A DNA stretch of 64,000 bases from Caryophanales bacterium (GCA_902363455.1 CABJAC010000002.1:1-64000); one strand, 5' to 3'. Shown: positions 24,907 to 34,401, counted from the first letter of the stretch. A program made the numbers and translations. Notes: generated from the letters alone by a model not told the origin.

Positions 24907-25518
24907 ATGGCACTATACTTATTAGTTGATGCGCACGAGCCGACAAGAAAGATTTTGCAACGGAAGTTACTGGAACGAAATCAGGAAGTACTGGAAGCTG
25001 AATCGGCAGAAGAAGCATTATCCATACTTGAAGAGCAAGATGTGGATGTCATCGTGACCGAATTGCGCTTACCACAACTAGACGGGGTCGAACTATTGAA
25101 AAAGATTACGTTGCTGTATCCATTGATGAAACAGATTGTTCTGACCGACTACATGCAAGTGCATACGTTACTCGCTGCCGTCAATTCCGGAAATATCAGT
25201 CGTCTAATGACAAAGCCGCTGAAAATTAATGAAACGATTCTTCGAATCATGGAGAAAATCGGAGAGGAAGTTGTTGAGACGAAACACCGGAAAAACAACA
25301 TCGGTGTCATGTTTAACGCAATTTTGACCAATGCAAATCGTCCCTATTGCCTGTTCTTTGAAGACGGGACGATTGTCGGACGCCGTGCGCTGGAAATTCC
25401 GAATCAAGAAGCGCCGGATGATGAAATGAACGGCTTGCACCGTTTTGAGTTTCCGACGCAATTCGGAACCTATATCTTGTACCAATCAATGAATGGAACG
25501 GTCATGAAACACGTTTGA
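24907..25518 (+). CDS. Receiver-domain protein with Glu at the phosphorylation site
   Basis: 203 residues. An N-terminal receiver domain (about 3-120) keeps one acidic pocket residue (D8), the switch Thr (IVLTDY) and Lys-Pro (LMTKPLK). The acceptor Asp position reads VIVTELRLPQLDG, with Glu52. It should therefore be unphosphorylatable and perhaps permanently active-like. The C-terminal 80 residues match no DNA-binding or enzymatic domain I know. ATG follows TGGAGG. It lies head-to-head with manC and its last 17 bases overlap the convergent glycosyltransferase gene, so it belongs physically to the glycan locus. Confidence 0.8.
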   Translation: MALYLLVDAHEPTRKILQRKLLERNQEVLEAESAEEALSILEEQDVDVIVTELRLPQLDGVELLKKITLLYPLMKQIVLTDYMQVHTLLAAVNSGNISRLMTKPLKINETILRIMEKIGEEVVETKHRKNNIGVMFNAILTNANRPYCLFFEDGTIVGRRALEIPNQEAPDDEMNGLHRFEFPTQFGTYILYQSMNGTVMKHV

Positions 25519-26368
25519 AGACAAGCGACTCAACTCCGATAAAGCTGAGGCGGATGTACATGTAGATTACGCCGGCAGCGAGAAGCGGATGACGCACGTA
25601 TTTTTTGAGATTCGTTTTGTGATATAAAACAGGCCGGAAAAAGTACCATCGTTGCAATGCCTTTGCCAGTCCGCTTTCTTCGTTTTGAAGCGTTGTCGGC
25701 ATGACTTCAAAATAATAGCGTTTCTTTTGGAGCAGGTCGGTCAGTTCGACCTGTTTTTCATTGTGCCGGACAAAAGTGAAGGTCGCCCGCCGGATTTGTC
25801 CTCCTTGTTCCAAATAACGGATGGTTGGTTGGGTTTCTTCAAAACTGATTTGCGTCGGATCAATTTCACCTGAAGTTACATAGGCGTCGAGCCGCCAAAA
25901 ACGAGCGGCTTCAATCGAATTAGCATCGAGCTGATCGGTCGGAATATTAAACAGGTTCCGTTCGAACACTTTGACCTGACTGAAAAAATTCGAATGATCG
26001 CTGTATGCCTGTTCCGGGATGACAAGTGCTCCGATATCCGGGTGGGCTTCGAGGTACAACAGACAGCTTTTCAGCAGGTCATTCGAAAGCACCATATCCG
26101 AATCGATGATGTACAGATACTCGACGTCGAGTGCTTTTAGACGATCGATGGCCGTTTTCCGCGCAATCCCGCGTTCACCATGCGGTAAAGCGATGACCTC
26201 AAAGCGTTCATCGTGTTGTGTTAACCGTCTGATTGTCTGGACTGTCTGATCAGTCGATCCATCGTCGGCAATGATGCAACGAAAAGGTGAAGCTTGGGCT
26301 CTTAGAGAACGAATCGTTTCCTCGATAATGGCTGCATTTTGATACGTCGACATCGCGATTCCAATCAT
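25502..26368 (-). CDS. Family 2 glycosyltransferase
   Basis: GT-A fold transferase of 288 residues. The nucleotide-sugar site is visible as CIIADDGSTDQT (about 31-42) and the metal-binding DxD as YIIDSDMVLS. One C-terminal hydrophobic stretch (LLAAGVIYMYIRLSFIGV) suggests membrane attachment. Donor and acceptor unknown; the nearby manC makes GDP-mannose a candidate donor. It is the last gene of the minus-strand operon and overlaps the preceding gene by four bases (ATGA). Confidence 0.87.
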   Translation of the reverse strand: MIGIAMSTYQNAAIIEETIRSLRAQASPFRCIIADDGSTDQTVQTIRRLTQHDERFEVIALPHGERGIARKTAIDRLKALDVEYLYIIDSDMVLSNDLLKSCLLYLEAHPDIGALVIPEQAYSDHSNFFSQVKVFERNLFNIPTDQLDANSIEAARFWRLDAYVTSGEIDPTQISFEETQPTIRYLEQGGQIRRATFTFVRHNEKQVELTDLLQKKRYYFEVMPTTLQNEESGLAKALQRWYFFRPVLYHKTNLKKYVRHPLLAAGVIYMYIRLSFIGVESLVFKRVS

Positions 26369-27504
26369 ACATATTCCTCCTTCACATCAGGTAGTAGAAG
26401 TTCGTTCTGGAGCCAGTTTCGAAAGTGTTGACCGGTGTTATCCCAGTGCAGTGTCTGGGCGAAACGATAGGCAGCATAACGAATCGTGTCGTATTGTTCG
26501 GTGTCTTGAATGCAAGAACGCATTTCGGAAGCGAGCGCACCGGGCGACTGGGCGACAGTCATATAACCCGCCATCCCGTACTGGACGGCATCTCGTAAAC
26601 CGGGGGCGTCATAGACGATCGTCGGTGTGCCGACAGCTGCCGCTTCGCTGACCGTTAATCCCCAGCCTTCCCGTTTGGAAGGGAAGAGGAGGGCGGTCGC
26701 CCGACTCATCCGTTCAAGCTTTTCCTCTGCGCTGACAAAACCAAAGTACGTAATATCTCCCCGAATTTCTTCCGGGACAAGCGGGTCCAGCTGCTGTTGG
26801 ATATAGCGCTCATCTTTTTTGCCGATGACCCAAAACTTCGCTGTCGGAAATTCTTGTTTTAGGATGACGAAGGCCTGAATGGCATCGTCGATTCCTTTAT
26901 AAGCAGACATCCGTCCGACGTATAAAAAGGTCGGGACCGCCTCTTTCGGCTGCCAGGCGTCTTCTTTCCAAGGAACAAAATCGAGTCCTTCGGGCAGAAT
27001 CGTGATCTGTTGTTTGGGAAAGCCGATGGAGCGTAAGTCATCCGCCGTCGACTGACTGACCGTCAAGGCGCGTCCGTGACGATGCAACTGGAGCCGGGGC
27101 GTCTCGGTCTGTTCACCGAGCCAGGCATATGGGCGCTTGACGTTGATCTGCCAGATTTCACGTGTGAACTGATGAATGAACAGGGCACGCTTAGCACGTG
27201 GAACATACAACGGCGTGAAGAACTGATGGGTGTTGACCTGATCGACGACGAGATCAATCGATGAAGCGTGTTTGTAATAGTAAGAAGCCGCGTAGGGGAT
27301 GACAGTTGCGAGTGTACCGTGGCGGACATACGTGACGCCGTCCAAAAATTCGACGTCATGCCCCCCTTCAAAGGCGGGGGAAATGTGCGTGATCGTATAG
27401 TCATCCGAGACACGGCGAAGCATTTCGTGTGTAAAGACCTCGGCACCACCGGCCTTCGGGTGTTTGATGTCACGCCACGATAAAAATAAGAGATGGGGTT
27501 TCAT
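26365..27504 (-). CDS. Family 4 glycosyltransferase
   Basis: GT-B fold transferase of 379 residues. The N-terminal glycine loop lies in KAGGAEVFTHEML and the donor-binding E-x7-E block in FPSKREGWGLTVSEAAAVGTP. FLYVGRMSAYKGIDDAIQAF marks the start of the C-terminal Rossmann half. Retaining GT4 enzymes often use GDP-mannose or UDP-sugars. The start ATG at 27504 follows AAGGAGGAG; both ends overlap neighbouring genes by four bases, so the three genes are translationally coupled. Confidence 0.88.
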   Translation of the reverse strand: MKPHLLFLSWRDIKHPKAGGAEVFTHEMLRRVSDDYTITHISPAFEGGHDVEFLDGVTYVRHGTLATVIPYAASYYYKHASSIDLVVDQVNTHQFFTPLYVPRAKRALFIHQFTREIWQINVKRPYAWLGEQTETPRLQLHRHGRALTVSQSTADDLRSIGFPKQQITILPEGLDFVPWKEDAWQPKEAVPTFLYVGRMSAYKGIDDAIQAFVILKQEFPTAKFWVIGKKDERYIQQQLDPLVPEEIRGDITYFGFVSAEEKLERMSRATALLFPSKREGWGLTVSEAAAVGTPTIVYDAPGLRDAVQYGMAGYMTVAQSPGALASEMRSCIQDTEQYDTIRYAAYRFAQTLHWDNTGQHFRNWLQNELLLPDVKEEYV

Positions 27505-28688
27505 AAATGCTCCTCCTTTTTCGCGATCAATCGCTGTTTTGGCAAAATGAATCTCAGGACAAAGGCACTTCCTAACAAGACGACCGCTTGCCCGGTTAAC
27601 CAAATTTCAATCGTTTGGCGGACGAACATAAGTGAGAGGACCAATAAGACGAGAATCCCCCAAAACCATTTCAGATAGCTTGTCCGGTGTAGCGAAAATT
27701 GGACAAGTGCCTCGTACTGGATCAGCGTGATGCCAGCATAGACGAGCACCATGTATTTGACATATTGTCCGGCTAAATCATAACCGGATCCGAATAACAA
27801 GGGAATGAGATACGGGACAACCGTGACGTAAAAGAGGACGGCACAGGCAAGACCACTTAATAGAAACAGGTACAACTTACGTTCCCAGATATGAAAGGAC
27901 TGTTGGTGATTAAGGCTGCTGAGGCGCGGTAAAAGAAGCTGCGATAAGGAAAGGGCGACAAACAACAATAACTGACCGAACCGCAAGGCGACGGAATAGT
28001 CGCCGGCAAATGTCGGGAAAAACCGTGTCACGAGCAGGCTGTCGAGTGTAAAGAAGAGGGTCATGACGACTTGGGTATGGATCATATGCGTCAGACCGTG
28101 CCACCGGGTTGGACCGGTACTCTCTGGGAACGGTGTCTGAAACAGGCTGACAAGATAAGCCATTAGCATCCCAATCAAGATAAAAGTTAAGGCAAGCGTC
28201 ACGTTCGTGTACTGAAGCAAGAGCCAGGTGGCGATCACTTTAGTTAACGATTCGACATAATACGAAAGGTTCAGTGCGTAAAAACGTTCTTGCGCTTGAA
28301 TGACACCACGCCTGAAAGATAATAAGATATGGAAGAAGACTGTAAGCACAACAAGAAGAAGGTTTATTCTGGTAAAAGGTAGAAGGATAGGTAAGACATA
28401 CAGTAAGATAAGTAAAATGACTCCGACGACAGCCAGCAACCGGTTTCGTAAAACACGATAATGATTCGTTGAATGTTGACTGAGATCGCGTGTGACCGTC
28501 CACTGCAAGGCGCTTCCGATGATCAGGAGCAGACCAAGTAAAGCGAGATAACCGTTTAAAAATCCATAGTCGACACTCGATAATTGACGGGCTAACAACA
28601 AATGATAGGCATAGTTGACGATGTTCAATAAAATATCGAGAACTGGAAAAATCAAAATCACCGCATGACGGTTCAGAAAACTACTCAT
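27501..28688 (-). CDS. Polysaccharide flippase-like membrane protein (MOP superfamily)
   Basis: 395 residues with about twelve predicted helices and short loops, of the Wzx/oligosaccharide exporter kind. Such proteins move lipid-linked glycan units across the membrane. The N-terminal pattern (NYAYHLLLARQLSSVDYGFLNGY) is typical of the superfamily. ATG follows GGGAGG. It heads the operon flippase-GT4-GT2, divergent from the 28739 gene with 50 bases between the two starts. Confidence 0.82.
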   Translation of the reverse strand: MSSFLNRHAVILIFPVLDILLNIVNYAYHLLLARQLSSVDYGFLNGYLALLGLLLIIGSALQWTVTRDLSQHSTNHYRVLRNRLLAVVGVILLILLYVLPILLPFTRINLLLVVLTVFFHILLSFRRGVIQAQERFYALNLSYYVESLTKVIATWLLLQYTNVTLALTFILIGMLMAYLVSLFQTPFPESTGPTRWHGLTHMIHTQVVMTLFFTLDSLLVTRFFPTFAGDYSVALRFGQLLLFVALSLSQLLLPRLSSLNHQQSFHIWERKLYLFLLSGLACAVLFYVTVVPYLIPLLFGSGYDLAGQYVKYMVLVYAGITLIQYEALVQFSLHRTSYLKWFWGILVLLVLSLMFVRQTIEIWLTGQAVVLLGSAFVLRFILPKQRLIAKKEEHL

Positions 28689-28738
28689 CAGAAACCTCCC
28701 ATCAGTCAGTTTAAGTGATACGGAAAGGATGAATCAGT

Positions 28739-29893
28739 ATGAATCAAGGTCATATCGCTATTTTCACGGATCATGGACGACAAATTTCCTACGAAACTTT
28801 GATTCCTTATTATCCAGTACTTTTTTACACACAGTCGGGTCAACATCCTGCCTCCTTCGAACAAATTGCCATTACGGAAGTTCAGAGTGCGGAAGAAGAA
28901 CATGAAATCAAGTTATATATCGTCGACTATCAAACGCATGAAGACGAGTTGAAAATCGTGAATCAAATCCGTCAGGTCCGTTCCCGGGCAAAGATATTAC
29001 TGATTCAAGATGTCATCCCGAAAAAAGGTGATTTTCCGTATGAAGCTGTAAAAGGTGATGGTGTATTAAGGTCATTTCCTTATCGATCTAGCTACCCGAA
29101 TGAATTGTTCGCTGAAGTCCAGCGAATCATCCATCCTGAATATCCCATTTTAAAAGACACTATAGCCTTTATATTACCAATATTTAACGAAGAGAAACGT
29201 TTTATGCATGTAAAACAATTTTTAGAAGCTTTAGCAGAGCTGATCAGTGAAGATTATATTCATGCTTCCATCAACTTCTTTGATGATGCCTCTTCCGATC
29301 GGTCAAAGGCATTGTTGCAGGATTATCGCTCCATTGTCATGGACGCGACGGATACATTATTTACAGTCGGCTATCTCGAAGTCCATCAAGTAGAGCAAAA
29401 TACACGGAAAGCCGGATTGTTCATTGAGGGAATGAAAAACATCTCCAGTGATTATTACGTGTTCGTCGATGCCGATAATTCGTTTAAAACGGAAGATATC
29501 GCCCGTCTACTGACGATTGCCCAACATGATTATTATGACATCGTCGTCGGAACAAAAGATTTGACGATTGAAGACCGCGGTCTTGTCCGGCGCTTACTCA
29601 GTTTTGCCAAACGAAATCTGACACGGACCTTTCTGCCAAAAGGGGTCACGGATTCGCAAACCGGTCTAAAAATCATCAATCGTCGTGTCGTTCCGCGGAT
29701 TTTGCCGTACTTAAACGTTGAGAGTGGACTGGCAATTGATCTGGAGTTGATGTATGCCGCCAAAAAAGAACGGTTGCGTGTGTTCCAACAGCCCGTGACC
29801 TGTATCGAACGGGAAGGATCACACGTCAACTTGGTCAAGGACTCGATTGCTTTTTTAAAGACAATGCTTGCCTTGTATCGGCGGCATCGTTAA
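28739..29893 (+). CDS. Polyprenol-phosphate-sugar synthase-like GT2 with an N-terminal extra domain
   Basis: 384 residues. From about residue 140 it is a GT2 transferase of the dolichyl/polyprenyl-phosphate mannose (or glucose) synthase group: FILPIFNEEKRF, FFDDASSDRS, YYVFVDADNSF (DxD) and SQTGLKIINRRVV. The first 130 residues look like a degenerate receiver fold (IAIFTDHG, LYIVDYQTHE, AKILLIQDV, DGVLRSF), which is unusual for this enzyme class. It probably charges undecaprenyl phosphate with a sugar at the inner membrane face. Confidence 0.8.
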   Translation: MNQGHIAIFTDHGRQISYETLIPYYPVLFYTQSGQHPASFEQIAITEVQSAEEEHEIKLYIVDYQTHEDELKIVNQIRQVRSRAKILLIQDVIPKKGDFPYEAVKGDGVLRSFPYRSSYPNELFAEVQRIIHPEYPILKDTIAFILPIFNEEKRFMHVKQFLEALAELISEDYIHASINFFDDASSDRSKALLQDYRSIVMDATDTLFTVGYLEVHQVEQNTRKAGLFIEGMKNISSDYYVFVDADNSFKTEDIARLLTIAQHDYYDIVVGTKDLTIEDRGLVRRLLSFAKRNLTRTFLPKGVTDSQTGLKIINRRVVPRILPYLNVESGLAIDLELMYAAKKERLRVFQQPVTCIEREGSHVNLVKDSIAFLKTMLALYRRHR

Positions 29894-29939
29894 ATACCCT
29901 GTACCGACTCGATGTGTAACGGGTCGGTACAGGGTATTT
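29892..29939. terminator. Bidirectional terminator
   Basis: A stem of about 17 base pairs (AAATACCCTGTACCGAC and its complement) lies between the convergent GT2 and giant membrane protein genes. Confidence 0.9.
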
Positions 29940-29940
29940 G

Positions 29941-32900
29941 TCATGTCTTGGATTTTTTAGACCAACGAATCGTTGAGAATAGTTTCTCGCGGAACCGTTG
30001 ACGAACCGCCACGAAACGGTGACCCGTCATCCACCAGATCAGCAAACCGCTCATGGGAAACGCGAGCAGCAGGACGGTCAGTCCGACGTAATAGATGGGA
30101 CGTAAGACGACAGTGACATCGGCTGTTGATTGAGTCGAGCGGTACAGTTGGCTGACGCCGTTCAGTGCGATGTTTCCACGCATCGGTTCGATGCCGTCCC
30201 GTAACTCAAAGAGCGGTGTCGGCGAATCGTTGACTGTAAAACGACCAAGAGGCGCATCACTTGTGATGTGTCGATTCATTAATGACGGAGTGATGCCTAG
30301 TTTCTCGGCCGGTGTTTTAGAAAACAGTGGTTTTCCGGTCTGTTCCGCCATCACGAACTGATCGACAAGGATCAGTTGATCGTAAGGGAGAAACTCCAGA
30401 TTTTTAAGCTGTAAGCTGCCTGCCTTTTTTTCATTACCGCGTGTCCAGATGTGGAGCTGCATCCGTACTGCTTTTTTCGGCGGGATGATCATCTGTTCGT
30501 AATGATTCCAGCGGCTCTTTTTGTCTTCCTCGACTTCATTGATGAAATCAGTCCCGATGACACGGTCTTTTTCATCCAAATAAAAGACTTTCAAGTGGCG
30601 TTGCCGGACATTTTTACTGACCGCATCAAACTGCAGCAAGTATTCATGATTCGGGCGTGCCTTGATTTTTTGGGAGGCGAAGATATACCAGTCACACGAA
30701 CAAGTTGCTTCATATTCCATTCGATACGTACCGTCTTTTTCACTCCCGCTAAACATATCGTCCGTGATCGAGACACACGTCGCACAATTGGCTGCTGCTT
30801 CCGGTTCCGTAAGCGGCTTGTCGGTGACGATTTCACTCGGATCAAATTGATGCAGATCGTCCATTGTAACAAGTGACGGAACGGCACTCGCATAAACCAG
30901 TTCAATCTCATAACGACCGCCTGTCAACGGAATGTCTTCCAGCGTAATCTGATGAAGTGCCGAGTAGACATCCGGCAAGGATTCGAGTTGATACGGAAAA
31001 TTCCGGTGCAACGGATCGAAGGTCACGGTTTCTTGACCAATCGCTTGTTTTCGGATGTCTGCCGTCTTGAAATCCTGTGCCGTCAAGACACGCCGGTAGA
31101 TCGTCTCTTTTCCATCCCGCAGCAAGACGGTCAGACGTCCTTTTGGATTCGTCGGTCGTGTCGCCTTCAGTTGGATGTCGTAAGTGCCGTCTTCACGTAC
31201 ATCAATCGTTCGACGCAGCGCACCGTTTTGAGCAGCCACACCTTTTCCGAAACTGAAGCCAGGATAGTTGCGTTCGGATTGAAGATGTCCCTCGTAATCA
31301 AAGGCAGTTTCTGCTTCGAGCACCATCAACGTTTTGGTGATGGCGAGCTTCTCGTCCAGTCGTTCCTGAACTTTCGTCCATTCTGCTTTCGGAATCAAGA
31401 CGATATTTTGAACGGCATTAAAGCCGGACGTATTCGTGATACGGAGTGTCGAACTGTTGTTTTCTGCGACAAGGTTTCCGAGAGGCACCCAAACAAGTTT
31501 TGCGCCTGCCGCTTGCTTCGTCTTGACAGAGAATGTTTGGTCGTTGAATTCAAAGTCAAGCTGGCCTCCGTTTTGGTTCAATAAGACACGTGCGTAACCG
31601 GCATAACGACCGCGGTTGGTCTCTTTTGTCATCTCAATCGTGTTCGGTACCATGTAGTCCTCGAAACTGAAAATCTTGATGTCGTGGACCCACCAATACG
31701 TTTTTCGCTCCGGGCGCTGAAAACTCAGCAAATCAATCCGCATCGTCTTGGCGTCTTTCGGGGTGACGTATTCGCCTTGCAGATGAATCGCGTCTACGTC
31801 CCCTGAATCGCTTGGAGCGACGACATACGTCTGATTCAGCTCACGCTCCTGTGCATCATAAAACCGGACTTTGACGTGCAACCGGTCGACGCCACGACCG
31901 GACGCCGTGATGTCAAACCGGTACGCATTGTTCGGTAAGGCGTCCAGCTTGCCGGATTTCGCGACTTGCCAAATGTATTTCGGATCTCCTTCTGCGACTT
32001 CTGCGCGCAGGACAGGCAGATTGTTTTCTTTTGACAAGGGATTCGGCGACAAGTCGACGATGTCCGGGTTATCCGCTTTGAAAAACGTCTCGTCCTCAAG
32101 CATCGAGTTGAACGACGCGACTTGTTTTGTCTTCAACTGATCAAGTTTATAGACGGGGGCATCGATCTTGGCCGAGGCGAAAGACAACCCGATTCCATCC
32201 CCGAAGTCGAGATCAAACGACGGATTTGCAATCCCCTGTGTCCGTAAATACCAGCGCCAATCACTGTTTGCCAAAAAGGTTTTGCCCCAGTTCAAAAACG
32301 AGTTGGCGGAGTCGATCGCCTCAAACGGTTTCCAGTAGTACTGTTCCGGAACCTGGCTCAGTAACACATCGTTTTCTTCAGCCATTTCGATGATGTCATC
32401 TTGTTTCAACCAGGATAACCCGTCCTGATGAGCTTGCGTCGCATATAAAATCGACTGGGGACCGAGGGCGTAGTCGTCCAATGTGGAGAAGGTGACCGAC
32501 CGTTCAAGTCCGTACGGTGTCAAAATCAGTTGCGGAACGGTCCGAGTGTCGAGTGGTTCGATTAAATCGAATAACGTAAACAGCCCCACTTGCTTCGTCG
32601 CCAATAAATCACGTTGGGTTGCGAGAATTTTTTTGTTGAAGGCTTGCCGTTCCTTCATGCCCGTATATTCCGTCCGGTATGCGAACTGTTGCAGACCAAA
32701 GGCCTGTGCAATTTGTCCGGCTTGATCGGAGCGACCCGTATCGAGCAAATATTGCATGAACGTCATCATGTAGCGGACCGTCTGGGTGGTACCTTCGTGG
32801 TGAAAGACGGTGTTTGCCTGCGAACCGTAGACTTGGACATCGCCGGTTGCTTTGGTTTCGCCGTCCGGATGCGGATTTTTATTCCAGGTCGGTGTCGCGA

Positions 32901-34401
32901 CCCCCGTACTCGGTTGTGTCATTTCATCCGCAATCGGAAACTGAAGCCATTTTCCGTCAATCAGTTCTTGAACGGCAGTATATTCTTTCGGCATCTTCAC
33001 CGGATGATAAAAACCTTCCATGTAGACGGCGCGGTACGGCCACAAAAACAACCCGAGAGCAATGACCGTCGTCCCGATGGCAAACAGGCGGTAAACGGGA
33101 AGCGGTAACGTTTTGGAAGGGCGGTTGAACACGGTCGCGAGGCTGGAAGCGAGCAACAAACTATAGCTCACCATCAGCAATCCGACTAACTTGTTAGGGT
33201 CACGAAACATGGCGCCGATCAGCGGAGTCTTCGTGACGAACAAGACAAAGAGGTCGGCGACCTGCTCATGAGTCCCTGTCGCAAACACAATCAATGGGAT
33301 GCTGAGTCCGGTGAAGAATAACAGGATCGGCTGACGATAGGAGACGAACGCACCAAGCGAAATCAATAACAGAATAACGCCGCCACCTAACCAGAAACTG
33401 AGTGGTAACGTCGTCAGATCAAACATTGGCCACCAGTAGCTCGTTAAATAAAATACATTCGTCCATGAAGAATGACGGCTGAACAACATCAACGTATCGG
33501 AGACATTGATGTTATGCTGCGAAGCTTGTGATCCGGTCAAGATGGAACCGACATACATGAAAAACCAGTATGAATTAAACAACAGGAAAACAAGCGAAAA
33601 GGCAATCGTGGAGCGGACATAAAAACCGATCAACGGTTGAATGATCTGCTCCTTCCGACGTGTCCAGAAGGTCTTCGCAAAAATCAGGGCGACCATGATC
33701 CCCATGTAGATCAAGGAGAAGAAAAAGTAATGGATGCCGGCCGCCATAAAAGCAAAGACGACGGACAGTCCGGTAATGTCGATCCATGTCCGGCGTGACA
33801 GCCGGTCGGATAAGGAAAAGTTCGGATTCAGCTGTTCGCGGAACTTGGGATCAAATATATTAAAAAACAACAATAAGGCAAGTGGAAAGACGGAGTAGCC
33901 ACATAAGAGATAGATGTGCTGGATCCGCGTGATGACCCATGGATTCAAGGCATAAAATAAAGCGGCGAGACCAAAGGCGACGAGTGATAAAAAAGAAAAG
34001 TGAGGTGAGACGTAGACCGAATGCAAGCGTTTCGTCAAAGCAAACATCGAAACAGCGGACACGATCAACAAGCCGAAAATAAACGACTTGATCAAAATCG
34101 GACCGGACGCACCAAACAGTAGACTGAGCAGATAAAAAGGAAAGATGTAAATCAGACGGGCGACATTCAACAAGGTCGTCGTACTCCAGCGGTTGTTCCA
34201 GGCGCCAAAAATTTCCTCGAGATACCGATTGGACGAGAGACCAAATGACATATCACTGAAGACGACCATTCCCGGTTTCAGTAGGGGGGCGCCGTACAGA
34301 ACAATCAAAACGAGAACGCCGGTTAACACGAGAGCATCTTTGCGATAGGTTCGACCAAATCTGCGGGCAGCATCGAGTAGTGATTGTAATAAGGTCTGCA
34401 T
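29941..34401 (-). CDS. Giant GT-C-like membrane glycosyltransferase (1486 residues)
   Basis: The first 470 residues or so hold about twelve membrane helices, with an acidic first outer loop (VVFSDMSFG) like the catalytic Asp loop of GT-C enzymes. Roughly 900 extracytoplasmic residues follow, with several beta-rich, carbohydrate-binding-like modules, then one or two C-terminal helices and a basic tail. The layout recalls the arabinofuranosyltransferase AftD and YfhO-type proteins. GT-C enzymes use polyprenyl-phosphate sugars, fitting the adjacent synthase-like gene. A cysteine group (CATC and CSC) in the outer part is unusual. ATG at 34401 follows GAGGAG. Confidence 0.75.
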   Translation of the reverse strand: MQTLLQSLLDAARRFGRTYRKDALVLTGVLVLIVLYGAPLLKPGMVVFSDMSFGLSSNRYLEEIFGAWNNRWSTTTLLNVARLIYIFPFYLLSLLFGASGPILIKSFIFGLLIVSAVSMFALTKRLHSVYVSPHFSFLSLVAFGLAALFYALNPWVITRIQHIYLLCGYSVFPLALLLFFNIFDPKFREQLNPNFSLSDRLSRRTWIDITGLSVVFAFMAAGIHYFFFSLIYMGIMVALIFAKTFWTRRKEQIIQPLIGFYVRSTIAFSLVFLLFNSYWFFMYVGSILTGSQASQHNINVSDTLMLFSRHSSWTNVFYLTSYWWPMFDLTTLPLSFWLGGGVILLLISLGAFVSYRQPILLFFTGLSIPLIVFATGTHEQVADLFVLFVTKTPLIGAMFRDPNKLVGLLMVSYSLLLASSLATVFNRPSKTLPLPVYRLFAIGTTVIALGLFLWPYRAVYMEGFYHPVKMPKEYTAVQELIDGKWLQFPIADEMTQPSTGVATPTWNKNPHPDGETKATGDVQVYGSQANTVFHHEGTTQTVRYMMTFMQYLLDTGRSDQAGQIAQAFGLQQFAYRTEYTGMKERQAFNKKILATQRDLLATKQVGLFTLFDLIEPLDTRTVPQLILTPYGLERSVTFSTLDDYALGPQSILYATQAHQDGLSWLKQDDIIEMAEENDVLLSQVPEQYYWKPFEAIDSANSFLNWGKTFLANSDWRWYLRTQGIANPSFDLDFGDGIGLSFASAKIDAPVYKLDQLKTKQVASFNSMLEDETFFKADNPDIVDLSPNPLSKENNLPVLRAEVAEGDPKYIWQVAKSGKLDALPNNAYRFDITASGRGVDRLHVKVRFYDAQERELNQTYVVAPSDSGDVDAIHLQGEYVTPKDAKTMRIDLLSFQRPERKTYWWVHDIKIFSFEDYMVPNTIEMTKETNRGRYAGYARVLLNQNGGQLDFEFNDQTFSVKTKQAAGAKLVWVPLGNLVAENNSSTLRITNTSGFNAVQNIVLIPKAEWTKVQERLDEKLAITKTLMVLEAETAFDYEGHLQSERNYPGFSFGKGVAAQNGALRRTIDVREDGTYDIQLKATRPTNPKGRLTVLLRDGKETIYRRVLTAQDFKTADIRKQAIGQETVTFDPLHRNFPYQLESLPDVYSALHQITLEDIPLTGGRYEIELVYASAVPSLVTMDDLHQFDPSEIVTDKPLTEPEAAANCATCVSITDDMFSGSEKDGTYRMEYEATCSCDWYIFASQKIKARPNHEYLLQFDAVSKNVRQRHLKVFYLDEKDRVIGTDFINEVEEDKKSRWNHYEQMIIPPKKAVRMQLHIWTRGNEKKAGSLQLKNLEFLPYDQLILVDQFVMAEQTGKPLFSKTPAEKLGITPSLMNRHITSDAPLGRFTVNDSPTPLFELRDGIEPMRGNIALNGVSQLYRSTQSTADVTVVLRPIYYVGLTVLLLAFPMSGLLIWWMTGHRFVAVRQRFREKLFSTIRWSKKSKT

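Noticed and set aside
26451..27483. Plus-strand ORFs opposite the glycosyltransferase operon
   Set aside because: Shadows of the minus-strand genes, without ribosome sites or recognisable domains.
32614..33108. 164-codon plus-strand ORF opposite the giant membrane protein
   Set aside because: It lies wholly antisense within a clear coding region and shows no family resemblance.
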